Under the pieces are notes generated by a model. That model was not told the DNA's origin. It searched no databases and saw nothing but the letters and a program-made list of their open reading frames with translations. This document shows positions 55,935 to 63,243 of a DNA stretch of 64,000 nt, one piece after another. Position numbers and translations under genes: made by a program. The DNA is from Streptomyces sp. NBC_01317 (GTDB taxonomy: Bacteria; Actinomycetota; Actinomycetes; Streptomycetales; Streptomycetaceae). Numbering within the stretch: the first letter of the stretch is position 1; each line of letters opens with the position of its first letter. The DNA is taken from NCBI RefSeq assembly GCF_035961655.1, contig NZ_CP108393.1, forward strand, positions 6,309,001 to 6,373,000. Direction: 5' to 3'.

Positions 55935-57440
55935 ATGCCCGGAGATCGCACCTCCCTGCCGCCGGTGCGGCTGCCCTCGGACGCGGAGCTGGCGCGGGAC
56001 GCGCTCGCCGCGCCGCTGCTCGCCCGCGCCGTACGCCTCGCCCGCTGGGCGGGACCCGGCACACGGGTCGGCGCCGGCGGCGAACTCGTCGACGAACAGC
56101 TGCCGGCCGCGGCGGAGGTGCTCGGGCTCGAACTCGGCGAACTCGGCGACGACCTGGAGGAGGGGGACGGCGAGGCGTACGCCAGCGAGGCGTGGCGTGT
56201 GGCCGTCGACACGGGGCTGGTGGCGGTGGAGGACGCGGAGGCCTCAGGCGAGAGGGCCTCCGAGGGGGCCTCCGCGGAGGGTGACGAGACCGGCCGCGTC
56301 AGCGCGGGCGCGCAGCTCGGGCTGATCACCTCCGGGGCCCCGCAGGACATCCTGCCGCTGTGGGTGGAGGCCCTCGACGTGGTCTTCGCCGACGCGACCG
56401 CGCCCATCCTGGACGACCTGGCCGCCGTCATCGACGACGACGGCGAGATCGACTTCGACGCGCTCGACTGGGACCCGGAGGCGGAGGCGGAGTTCCTGGA
56501 GGGCGTCCTCGGCAACCTCTACCTGCTCACCGTCGCGGACGGCGGCGCGGCCGAGGGGGCCGTACCGCTGCCCGTGCTCGCCGCGTCGATGATCGTCCCC
56601 GACGACATGGGCGAGCCGACCGACGACATCCTGGAACAGGTCTCCGAGGCGATGATGCGGCTGGACGACCAGTTCCAGCTGCTGGAGCCGATCGGGCTCG
56701 TCACGTACACCCCCGTGGACGAGGCCCTCATGGTCGAGGACGCGGAGGGAGCCGAATCGGCCCTGCCCGTCGACGAGGACGACGTCTCCCGGTACGGCCT
56801 GGTCCGGCTGACGCCCCTCGGCCTCTACGGGATCAGGTCCCGCATGCTGGAGGCCGGCGTGGACGCGCCGGCGGTCGGCGACCTCGCCGACAAGGACGCC
56901 CGCGCGCTGCTGGACGGGATCGCGCACTTCCCCGAGCTGTCGGCGCGCGCGGAGACCGAACAGTGGCTGGCCCGCCGCGCCCCCGCCGACGCGGCGCGCG
57001 ACCTGCTCATGGCGGCCCGCGGCACGGACCCGGGGGCGCCGCTGCGCCGCCTCCACTGCCAGCAGGCGCTCTCCCTGGTCGGCGCGGAGGCGGAGCCCGC
57101 GGTGCGGGAGGTCCTGGACTCCCCGGAACTGGGCGGCCTCGCCCGCGTGTGGCTCGCGGAGCTGGGGGCGGGGGAGGTGCCGGCGCCGCCGGAGTCGATG
57201 ATCTTCTGGCTCGCCATCGACACGATTGCCGCGCAGTTGTCGGCGGAGGGGGAGCCGGACGAGCTCCAGGAGCTCGTGGAGGGGCTGGTGGGGCAGCACA
57301 GTGGGTTCTTCGACGCGGCGTGGCGGGTGGAGCATCCGGCTACGGCGGACGTCCTTGAAGCGATGGGGCGGTTGCATCGGGACCGGGGGGTGTCGAAGGA
57401 GGCGCGCAAGGCGGCGTTTCGCGCGAGGTCGCGGGCCTGA
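55935..57440 (+). CDS. Large acidic hypothetical protein
   Basis: A 501-residue cytoplasmic, strongly acidic protein I do not recognise. The N-terminus (residues 1-60) is helical. A Glu/Gly/Ser-rich low-complexity stretch (EASGERASEGASAEGDE) lies at about 105. Then come an all-helical acidic region (ATAPILDDLAAVIDDDGEIDFDALDWDP), a beta-containing part (YGLVRLTPLGLYGIRSRML) and a C-terminal region that looks like alpha-helical repeats. No catalytic motif and no signal peptide. ATG 55935 follows GAGGAGAAC. Codon use is normal, so it is a real gene. Convergent with the uronate-cluster gene across the composite repeat. Confidence 0.7.
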   Translation: MPGDRTSLPPVRLPSDAELARDALAAPLLARAVRLARWAGPGTRVGAGGELVDEQLPAAAEVLGLELGELGDDLEEGDGEAYASEAWRVAVDTGLVAVEDAEASGERASEGASAEGDETGRVSAGAQLGLITSGAPQDILPLWVEALDVVFADATAPILDDLAAVIDDDGEIDFDALDWDPEAEAEFLEGVLGNLYLLTVADGGAAEGAVPLPVLAASMIVPDDMGEPTDDILEQVSEAMMRLDDQFQLLEPIGLVTYTPVDEALMVEDAEGAESALPVDEDDVSRYGLVRLTPLGLYGIRSRMLEAGVDAPAVGDLADKDARALLDGIAHFPELSARAETEQWLARRAPADAARDLLMAARGTDPGAPLRRLHCQQALSLVGAEAEPAVREVLDSPELGGLARVWLAELGAGEVPAPPESMIFWLAIDTIAAQLSAEGEPDELQELVEGLVGQHSGFFDAAWRVEHPATADVLEAMGRLHRDRGVSKEARKAAFRARSRA

Positions 57441-57518
57441 TCTTTGCCTTTCGCCCGGTGACCGGTTGCGCTTACTGATGTCCTCAATCGCCGGACGGGC
57501 TGGGTTTGTCGTGGTGGC

Positions 57519-57660
57519 GGGGGGTGGGGCCTGCGGAGGTACGTATGTCCGGACTGCATGTTTTACGGCGCCTCAGGGACTTGTTTGGTTCACCGGTAGT
57601 CATGCGCCACAAAACACGCTTTACGTCCGGACACACGCACCTCCTCCGACCCCACCCCCC
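57519..57660. repeat. Long imperfect hairpin H1, copy B
   Basis: Differs from 10488-10629 only in the loop (GTTTGGTTCACCGGTAGT here) by a few substitutions and a one-base indel. The loop here is closer to that of H2 read on the other strand. Confidence 0.8.
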
Positions 57661-57733
57661 TCACGCCGCCGGGAACGTGAACGACCCCCCGCCTGGGGTG
57701 GGCCGGGTAGTGAGGCGGGCGTGGAAGGGGGAC

Positions 57734-57848
57734 GGGCAGGGGTCGTGTCCGGAACGTAGAGCGTGTTTTGTGTCGCGTGGCTACCGGTGAACTGAACAAG
57801 GTCCCGAACGCGACGTAAAACATGCAGTGCAGGACACGACCCCTGCCC
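57734..57848. repeat. Long hairpin H2 with 17-base terminal inverted repeats, copy B
   Basis: GGGCAGGGGTCGTGTCC at 57734-57750 is perfectly complementary to 57832-57848. The 115-base length equals copy A. Confidence 0.85.
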
Positions 57849-57965
57849 GGCCCCCGGCGACAACCCGCACCCAGGCCACCGGGCCGCAGCGGGCACAATC
57901 AAGCCCGTCCGGCGATTGAGGACAATCAGTAACCCGCACCCGAGCGCACCGGGCAGACGCACCAA

Positions 57966-59180
57966 TCAAGCCCGTCCGGCGATTGAGGACAACACGGACA
58001 AGGCCGAGGACACCGCCGCGAGGTCCTCCGCGGACGCCAGCCCCCCGTGGTACAGGCGAAGCTCCGTCGCGCCCAAGGTCAGCGCCAGCGAAGCGTCCCG
58101 CTCCAACGACCCCGGCGCGCCCCCCATCCCGCTCACGACAGTGAAGTTCGCCGCCAGTACGGACGACCCCACGGCGTGGGGCGTGAACGCCGGGAGCAAG
58201 CGGGCCGCCGCACCGCCCGTGCACGGCAGGACCACCCCGTCCGCCACGCCCAGGACGTGCGCCGGGTCCACCCCGGCGTTCGCGCCCGTGTGGTACGGGA
58301 CGGGATCCGCGTGCAGCAGCACCTGGAAGTCCGGGCGCCCCGCGGCCCGAGCGGCCGCCCGCACCGCCGCGACCGCCGACTCCTGGAGCGTACGGGCCAC
58401 TCCGCCACGCCACGCGAAGGTGACGGCCGCCAGCTCCGCGCCGAGGAGCTTTTCGATGCCCGCCACACCGGCCTCGGTGGCGCCCACAACAGAACCGGCC
58501 CACACGGGCCGAAGCGCCCCCCGCACCGCCGCCGCCAGGGCCTCCGGCGAAACGCCCGACTCCGCGTACCCCGCCCCGCACACGTCGCAGAAGCACAGCG
58601 ACATCAGGTACTGCGCCGCCTCGTCCAGGCCGACGCCCCCGATCTTGTCGTGCGCGTGCAGATGCGCCAGCCCGTACCACCCGCACGACTCCAGCTCCGT
58701 ACCGCCCGCCCCGGGCCGTACCGCCGCCTCCGCCGCCAGCGCGACCAGGTACGCCGCGACGGCGGGCCGCGCGATGCAGGGCGCCCAGGGGTAGCGGTCC
58801 CCGTACGCGTTGACCACGGACGTGTCGGGACGCTCCGCGCCCAGGCGGGAGTTGTGCGCGAGGACCACCCAACTGTGCACCTCCAGCCCCGCGTCGGCGA
58901 GCGCCGCCGCCGCCTCGCCGTACGCGTCGCCGGGCGCCCAGGCCCCCGCGGCGTACGGCCGCAGCTCGTGCCCCGCCCAGCGGGCCTCGTCCACGGGGTA
59001 GAGGACCGAGGCGTGTTCGGCCGTGACGATCCGGTGGCGCGGGTGGCGCGGGGTCAGCGCGCGGGTGGAGTGGTACGCGGAGGCCAGCGTGACCTGCTGG
59101 ACGCCGAGGTCCGCGATCCGGCGTGCGGCGTCCGGGTCGCCCACCACGTCCCAGGGGTAGAGGAACACGGAGGTCTTCAC
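57966..59180 (-). CDS. Uncharacterised glycoside-hydrolase-like protein in uronate cluster
   Basis: A 404-residue cytoplasmic protein. It resembles putative TIM-barrel glycosidases: FLYPWDVVGDPDAARRIADL, ASAYHSTRALTPRHPRHRI, then VHSWVVLAHNSRLG, ESCGWYGLAHLHAHDKIG and a cysteine cluster LCFCDVCGAGY like that in several glycoside-hydrolase-like families. The catalytic acids are not obvious. GTG 59180 overlaps the dehydratase stop by 4 bases, so the two are coupled. Its last residues, VLSSIAGRA, and the stop are encoded by the composite repeat, meaning the natural C-terminus was probably replaced. A role in releasing or preparing uronates is inference. Confidence 0.6.
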   Translation of the reverse strand: MKTSVFLYPWDVVGDPDAARRIADLGVQQVTLASAYHSTRALTPRHPRHRIVTAEHASVLYPVDEARWAGHELRPYAAGAWAPGDAYGEAAAALADAGLEVHSWVVLAHNSRLGAERPDTSVVNAYGDRYPWAPCIARPAVAAYLVALAAEAAVRPGAGGTELESCGWYGLAHLHAHDKIGGVGLDEAAQYLMSLCFCDVCGAGYAESGVSPEALAAAVRGALRPVWAGSVVGATEAGVAGIEKLLGAELAAVTFAWRGGVARTLQESAVAAVRAAARAAGRPDFQVLLHADPVPYHTGANAGVDPAHVLGVADGVVLPCTGGAAARLLPAFTPHAVGSSVLAANFTVVSGMGGAPGSLERDASLALTLGATELRLYHGGLASAEDLAAVSSALSVLSSIAGRA

Positions 59181-60160
59181 GCGTCGCCCCCCGAAACGGC
59201 GTCGGTCCCGGTGCCGGGGGCGCCGTCCGCCAGCAGCGCGCGGCCCCGCTCGATGAGCGCCGCCAGTTCCTTGACGTGCAGCCCCAGTGGCTCGCTCAGC
59301 GGCGGCCGCACCTCGCCGACGTCGAGCCCGCCGAGCCGTACCCCCGCCTTGACCAGCGAGACGGCGTACCCCCGCCCCTGGTTGCGCAGTTCGACGAGCG
59401 GTACGTAGAAGCCGTCGAGGAGCCGGTTGGCCGTCACGTCGTCGCCGCTGTTCAGCGCCCGGTGGAAGGCGAGGGCGATGTCGGGGGCGAAGGCGAAGAC
59501 GGCGGAGGAGTACAAGGTGATGCCGATGCCCCGGTAGGCCAGGCCGGTGAGTTCGGCGGTGGGCAGCCCGTTGAAGTAGAGGAACTCCCGTCCGGGCAGC
59601 TCGCGGCGGACGGTGCTGACGATCCGCTGCATCAGGTCGAGGTCCCCGAAGCCGTCCTTGAGGCCGATGATGCCGTCCACCTGCGCCAGCGCGACGGCGG
59701 TCTCGGGGGTGAAGACGGCGTTGTCCCGCTGGTAGACGATGGTCTCCAGCGAGGTGGCCCCGGCCAGCTCGGTGTAGTGGCGCAGCAGGCCCTCCTGGTC
59801 GGCGACGACCAGGTAGGGCGGCATGGCGAGCAGCCCGTCCGCGCCGGCCTCCTCGGCGAGCTTCGCGTACTGGATCGCGAGGGCGGTGCCGTAGCCCGCG
59901 CCGGCCACGACGGGCACCTCCCCGGCGGTCTCCTCCACGGCGGCGGCGACGCAGTCGCGGAACTCCCCGGGGGTGAGGGCGTGGAACTCGCCCGTGCCGC
60001 AGCAGGCGAACACCGCCGCGGCTCCCGCGTCGACGCCCCCTCTGACGTGCGCGCGGAACGCGTCGAGGTCGAGTGTGCCGTCGGGACCGTACGCGGTGAC
60101 GGGGAAGAACAGCGGCCCCTCCACTCGGGTGAGTCGGGCGGCGAGCGGGGCTGAGGTCAC
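59177..60160 (-). CDS. kdgD: Probable 5-dehydro-4-deoxyglucarate dehydratase
   Basis: A 327-residue DapA-superfamily dehydratase/decarboxylase. The GPLFFPVTAYGPDGTLDLD opening, FACCGTGEFHALTPGE in place of the DapA GTTGES, and the Schiff-base Lys in GIIGLKDGFGDL are the KdgD pattern; Tyr is in TIVYQRDNAVFTP. It converts 5-dehydro-4-deoxyglucarate to 2-oxoglutarate semialdehyde, late in the oxidative uronate pathway whose first enzyme is encoded divergently. GTG 60160 follows GGAGCG. Clearly different from dapA at 53286. Confidence 0.85.
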   Translation of the reverse strand: MTSAPLAARLTRVEGPLFFPVTAYGPDGTLDLDAFRAHVRGGVDAGAAAVFACCGTGEFHALTPGEFRDCVAAAVEETAGEVPVVAGAGYGTALAIQYAKLAEEAGADGLLAMPPYLVVADQEGLLRHYTELAGATSLETIVYQRDNAVFTPETAVALAQVDGIIGLKDGFGDLDLMQRIVSTVRRELPGREFLYFNGLPTAELTGLAYRGIGITLYSSAVFAFAPDIALAFHRALNSGDDVTANRLLDGFYVPLVELRNQGRGYAVSLVKAGVRLGGLDVGEVRPPLSEPLGLHVKELAALIERGRALLADGAPGTGTDAVSGGDA

Positions 60161-60217
60161 GGGGCGCTCCCTGGGCCGTGCACCGGGCGCTCACCGCCCG
60201 TGCACAATTCTGATCGA

Positions 60218-60270
60218 TGTCCATATCTCTGAACACGACCACGCTAGGGCAGCCGCGCGGCGCAGGTCAA
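60218..60270 (-). promoter_or_regulatory. Promoter and operator of the kdgD transcript
   Basis: On the minus strand TTGACC (60265-60270), 18 bases and TAGCGT (60241-60246) form a promoter. Just downstream, over the likely start site, lies the imperfect palindrome TGTCCA-N6-TGAACA (60218-60235, given on the plus strand). A nearly identical arrangement serves the divergent gene. Confidence 0.6.
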
Positions 60271-60318
60271 GACAGGAAACAGCAACCAGGAGGCGGATCA
60301 CTCCCCGCCACGCAAGAC

Positions 60319-60365
60319 TTGACGGTACGGAGGGGCACTCCTTAGCGTGTCCATGCATGTGAATA
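60319..60365 (+). promoter_or_regulatory. Promoter and operator of the uronate dehydrogenase transcript
   Basis: TTGACG (60319-60324), 18 bases and TAGCGT (60343-60348), then TGTCCA-N6-TGAATA (60348-60365) at the likely start site. The half-sites match the kdgD-side operator at 11 of 12 positions. Confidence 0.6.
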
Positions 60366-60426
60366 CCGTCTACGGATCTGAGTCCGGTGACAGGCCGCCG
60401 ACCGTACCGCCGAGGAGACCGCGCCC

Positions 60427-61236
60427 ATGCCCGCACCCCGCACCGTCCTGCTCACCGGCGCCGCCGGCGGCCTCGGCACCCTGATGCGGGGCCTGCTGCC
60501 CGCGTACGGCTACGAACTGCGCCTCTTCGACTCCCGGCCCGTCGAGGGCGAGCCGGACGCCCTCACGGCCGATCTGGCGGACAAGGACGCGCTGCGGGAG
60601 GCCGTGGACGGCGTCGACGCGATCATCCACCTCGCGGGCATCTCCCTGGAAGCCTCCTTCGACAAGATCCTCAAGGCCAACATCGAGGGGACGTACAACC
60701 TGTACGAGGCGGCCCGCGCGGCCGGGATCCCGCGCACGGTCTTCGCCTCCAGCAACCACGCGGTCGGCTTCACCCCGCGCCCCCAGGGCGACGACCCGCT
60801 GATTCCCGTCGACACCCCGCGCCGGCCCGACACGTACTACGGCCTGTCCAAGTGCTTCGGCGAGGACCTCGCGCAGCTCTACTGGGACCTGCACGGCATG
60901 GAGACCGTCTCCGTCCGGATCGGCTCCTGCTTCGCCGAGCCGGCCTCCGTACGGATGCTGTCCGTATGGATGAGCCCCGCCGACGGCGCCCGGCTCTTCC
61001 ACGCCGCGCTCACCGCCGAGGACGTCGGCCACACCGTCGTGTACGGCTCCTCCGCCAACACCCGGCTGTGGTGGGACCTGTCCGGCGCGCGGGCGCTGGG
61101 GTACGACCCCCAGGACGACTCGGAGCCGTACGCCGCCAAGCTCATCGCCGAACAGGGCGAACTGGACCCGGCCAACCCGGACCACGCGCACCTGGGCGGG
61201 CACTTCACGACGCACCCGCCCCAATGGCCCCACTGA
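60427..61236 (+). CDS. udh: NAD-dependent uronate dehydrogenase (SDR/epimerase family)
   Basis: A 269-residue extended-type short-chain dehydrogenase. Rossmann motif TGAAGGLGTLMRG near the N-terminus, IIHLAGISLE, catalytic YGLSKCFGE (YxxxK) and SVRIGSCF fit uronate dehydrogenases, which oxidise glucuronate or galacturonate to the aldarolactone. This enzyme and the divergent KdgD are the first and a late step of the same oxidative pathway; the intermediate dehydratase is not in the window. ATG 60427 follows GGAGACC. Substrate preference is inferred from context. Confidence 0.82.
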   Translation: MPAPRTVLLTGAAGGLGTLMRGLLPAYGYELRLFDSRPVEGEPDALTADLADKDALREAVDGVDAIIHLAGISLEASFDKILKANIEGTYNLYEAARAAGIPRTVFASSNHAVGFTPRPQGDDPLIPVDTPRRPDTYYGLSKCFGEDLAQLYWDLHGMETVSVRIGSCFAEPASVRMLSVWMSPADGARLFHAALTAEDVGHTVVYGSSANTRLWWDLSGARALGYDPQDDSEPYAAKLIAEQGELDPANPDHAHLGGHFTTHPPQWPH

Positions 61237-61318
61237 CGCCGGCGGCGGCCCCGCCGGGGGAGGCGGCCCCCCCCGAAAACCGGGCGACAGTGACGTGCCC
61301 TACGGGCACCATGGCGGT

Positions 61319-61543
61319 ATGCCCAGGCCCTTCGGATTCAGCTACGAGCGACGGGGTGACGGCACGGTCGTCATCACCCACCGCGGGCGCGCCGCCGCGA
61401 CGCTGCGCGGCGCCCGGGCGGAGAAGTTCCTGGCCGAGGCGGAACAGGGCGACGCCCAGCTCGTCATGGCCCGCTGGACGGGCGCGTACAAGTTCGGGAA
61501 CGAACGCGTCGCGCGCGAACATTCGCGCAATCGGCGTAGGTAA
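61319..61543 (+). CDS. Small conserved hypothetical protein
   Basis: A 74-residue basic protein: PRPFGFSYERRGDGTVVITHRGR, then an alanine-rich helix (LRGARAEKFLAEAEQ) and a C-terminal RWTGAYKFGNERVAREH. It looks like a compact alpha-beta domain conserved in streptomycetes; function unknown. ATG 61319 is preferred to an in-frame ATG at 61295. GTGCCC-TAC-GGGCAC just before it could form a small hairpin. It lies between the dehydrogenase and the TerD gene. Confidence 0.7.
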   Translation: MPRPFGFSYERRGDGTVVITHRGRAAATLRGARAEKFLAEAEQGDAQLVMARWTGAYKFGNERVAREHSRNRRR

Positions 61544-61578
61544 GGGAACGGCAAAGCCGGGTCGCTCGTTACGACGGC

Positions 61579-62784
61579 ATGACAGCTATGACCCCCGGCT
61601 CGAACATCCCTCTTCCCACCGCCCACGTGGCGGTGGACGTCACCGCTCCGGTGCGGCTCGACGTATCGGGCCTGCTGCTCACCGCCGACGGCAAGGTGCG
61701 CTCCGACGACGACTTCATCTTCTACAACCAGCCCGCGGGCCCCGGCGTGAGCTACCGCTCCGGCGGCGGTACGGCCCCGGACGCCATCGTCGTCGACACC
61801 GGCTCCGTGCCGGCCGGCATCGAGAAGATCGTCGTCACGGCGAGCCCGGACGCGGCGGGGCAGAGCTTCCAGGGCATCGAGCCCACGGCGACGGTCCGCG
61901 ACGCGGCCGACGGCAGCGTGCTCGCCACCTTCACACCCCCGCAGCTCGGCGCCGAGACCGCGCTGGTGATCGTCGAGGTCTACCTGCGCAACGGCGCCTG
62001 GAAGGTCCGCGCCGTCGGGCAGGGGTACGCGAACGGGCTGGCCGGGATCGCCACCGACTTCGGCGTCTCCGTGGAGGAGCCCGCCGCCGCGCCCGCCCCC
62101 GCGCAGGCCCCGCCCGCGCGCGCGGCCGACCCGCGCGTGTCCGCGCCCCCCGCCCCCGCGGCCCCGCCCGCACCGCAGGCCCCGGCGCCCTCCGCGCCCG
62201 GCTCCGGCAAGATCAACCTCGACAAGGGCCGCGTCAGCCTCCAGAAGAACCAGACCGTCTCCCTGGTCAAGGGCGGCCGCCCGCTGCTCAGCAAGGTCAA
62301 GATGGGCCTCGGCTGGGAGCCCGCGTACGGCGGCAAGGACATCGACCTCGACGCCTCCGTCATCGCCTACGGCCCGGACCGCAAGCACCTGGACAGCTGC
62401 TACTTCGGCCGGCTGTCCATCCTCAACGGGGCGATCAAGCACTCCGGGGACAACCTCACCGGAGAGGGCGCGGGGGACGACGAGGTGATCGTCGTCGACC
62501 TCGGCAGGCTGCCCGCCGAGGCGACCGGCCTGGTCTTCACCGTGAACTCGTTCACGGGCCAGAAGTTCAACGAGGTGGCCAAGGCCTACTGCCGGCTGAT
62601 CGACGCGGCCACCGACGAGGAACTGGTGCGCTTCGACCTGACCGGGGCCGAGCCGCAGACCGGCGTGATGATGGCCAAGCTGATCAAGCAGTTCTCCGGC
62701 GAGTGGGAGATGACCGGCCTCGGGGAGTTCGTGAAGTCCCGTACGGTCCGCGGCATGGTGAAGCCCGCGGCGAAGATCCTCTGA
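61579..62784 (+). CDS. Double-TerD domain protein (TerA/TerD-like)
   Basis: A 401-residue protein of two TerD-like domains. The first (residues about 1-170) ends YLRNGAWKVRAVGQGY and lacks most Ca2+-loop acids. A Pro/Ala linker follows (about 175-215). The second (about 215-401) is canonical: INLDKGRVSLQKNQTVSLVK, DIDLDASVIAYG, GDNLTGEGAGDDEVIVVDL, VFTVNSFTGQKFNEV. The first domain is closest to that of the gene at 1708 and the second to the protein at 912, so the two Ter loci of this window share both domain types. Stress-response, calcium-dependent role by family. Confidence 0.88.
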   Translation: MTAMTPGSNIPLPTAHVAVDVTAPVRLDVSGLLLTADGKVRSDDDFIFYNQPAGPGVSYRSGGGTAPDAIVVDTGSVPAGIEKIVVTASPDAAGQSFQGIEPTATVRDAADGSVLATFTPPQLGAETALVIVEVYLRNGAWKVRAVGQGYANGLAGIATDFGVSVEEPAAAPAPAQAPPARAADPRVSAPPAPAAPPAPQAPAPSAPGSGKINLDKGRVSLQKNQTVSLVKGGRPLLSKVKMGLGWEPAYGGKDIDLDASVIAYGPDRKHLDSCYFGRLSILNGAIKHSGDNLTGEGAGDDEVIVVDLGRLPAEATGLVFTVNSFTGQKFNEVAKAYCRLIDAATDEELVRFDLTGAEPQTGVMMAKLIKQFSGEWEMTGLGEFVKSRTVRGMVKPAAKIL

Positions 62785-62833
62785 GCCCGGGAGGCCGTCC
62801 CGGGACCCTCAGGACGGCGTCCGGAACGCCCAG

Positions 62834-62869
62834 CGGGCCGCCACGGTCTCGACGACCGGTGGCGGCCCG
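62834..62869. terminator. Hairpin between the TerD gene and the convergent PcrA-tail-like gene
   Basis: CGGGCCGCCAC-GGTC pairs with GACCGGTGGCGGCCCG with one bulged base and a TCGAC-type loop. It lies between convergent stops and may work both ways. Confidence 0.65.
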
Positions 62870-62896
62870 GGGGCTCGGCCTTCTCCAGGCTCCGCT

Positions 62897-63124
62897 TCAG
62901 AGCTTGGTCAGTTTGGAAAAGGGGGTCAGGATCCTTCCCTGGCGCCCCGAGAAATCGATGAGCACGGCGTGTTCGCCCTCGACTCCGATGACTCTTCCCA
63001 GCCCGAACTGGTCGTGGGAGACGCGGTCTCCGACATCGAACTGCTCGGGCGGGGGTGAGGCCGGGCCTTGGCGGTTGAAGGGACTGGACGGCAGGTGGCG
63101 CCGGGATCCGGCTGACTTTGTCAT
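62897..63124 (-). CDS. Stand-alone PcrA/UvrD C-terminal (Tudor-like) domain protein
   Basis: A 75-residue protein. A disordered N-terminus (TKSAGSRRHLPSSPFNRQG) leads to a beta-barrel-like domain: FDVGDRVSHDQFGLGRVIGV, AVLIDFSGRQGRI, LTPFSKLTKL. This closely follows the tail of PcrA/UvrD helicases, where a Tudor fold binds RNA polymerase. The rest of the helicase is absent, so the domain stands alone. No Shine-Dalgarno is seen, but CATACT (63132-63137 on the minus strand) is 7 bases before the ATG. The assignment is by motif pattern and needs a profile search. Confidence 0.65.
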   Translation of the reverse strand: MTKSAGSRRHLPSSPFNRQGPASPPPEQFDVGDRVSHDQFGLGRVIGVEGEHAVLIDFSGRQGRILTPFSKLTKL

Positions 63125-63243
63125 TACTTGGAGTATGCGCCCAAGGGGCCCCGCCGCGCCATGCCCGACCGCCGACCGGCCCGCCGGATCACCCGTTCCA
63201 GGGCCCTGCCGGGGGTCCCCGGAGCCCCGCGCGGGCCGCCCGG

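Larger units (their letters stand above)
57480..57990. repeat. Composite repeat between convergent genes (copy B)
   Basis: Second copy of the block at 10449-11168. The forward short repeat is at 57480-57501, hairpin H1 at 57519-57660, hairpin H2 at 57734-57848, and inverted short repeats at 57902-57923 and 57969-57990. It lacks the extra internal short repeats of copy A. It fills the gap 57441-57965 and enters the 3' end of the next gene. The matching parts are nearly identical to copy A although 47 kb apart. Confidence 0.85.

Noticed and set aside
57966..61236. Horizontally acquired metabolic island
   Set aside because: Codon use and GC content look like the rest of the window and there is no integrase, tRNA or attachment site; only the repeat at one edge hints at rearrangement.
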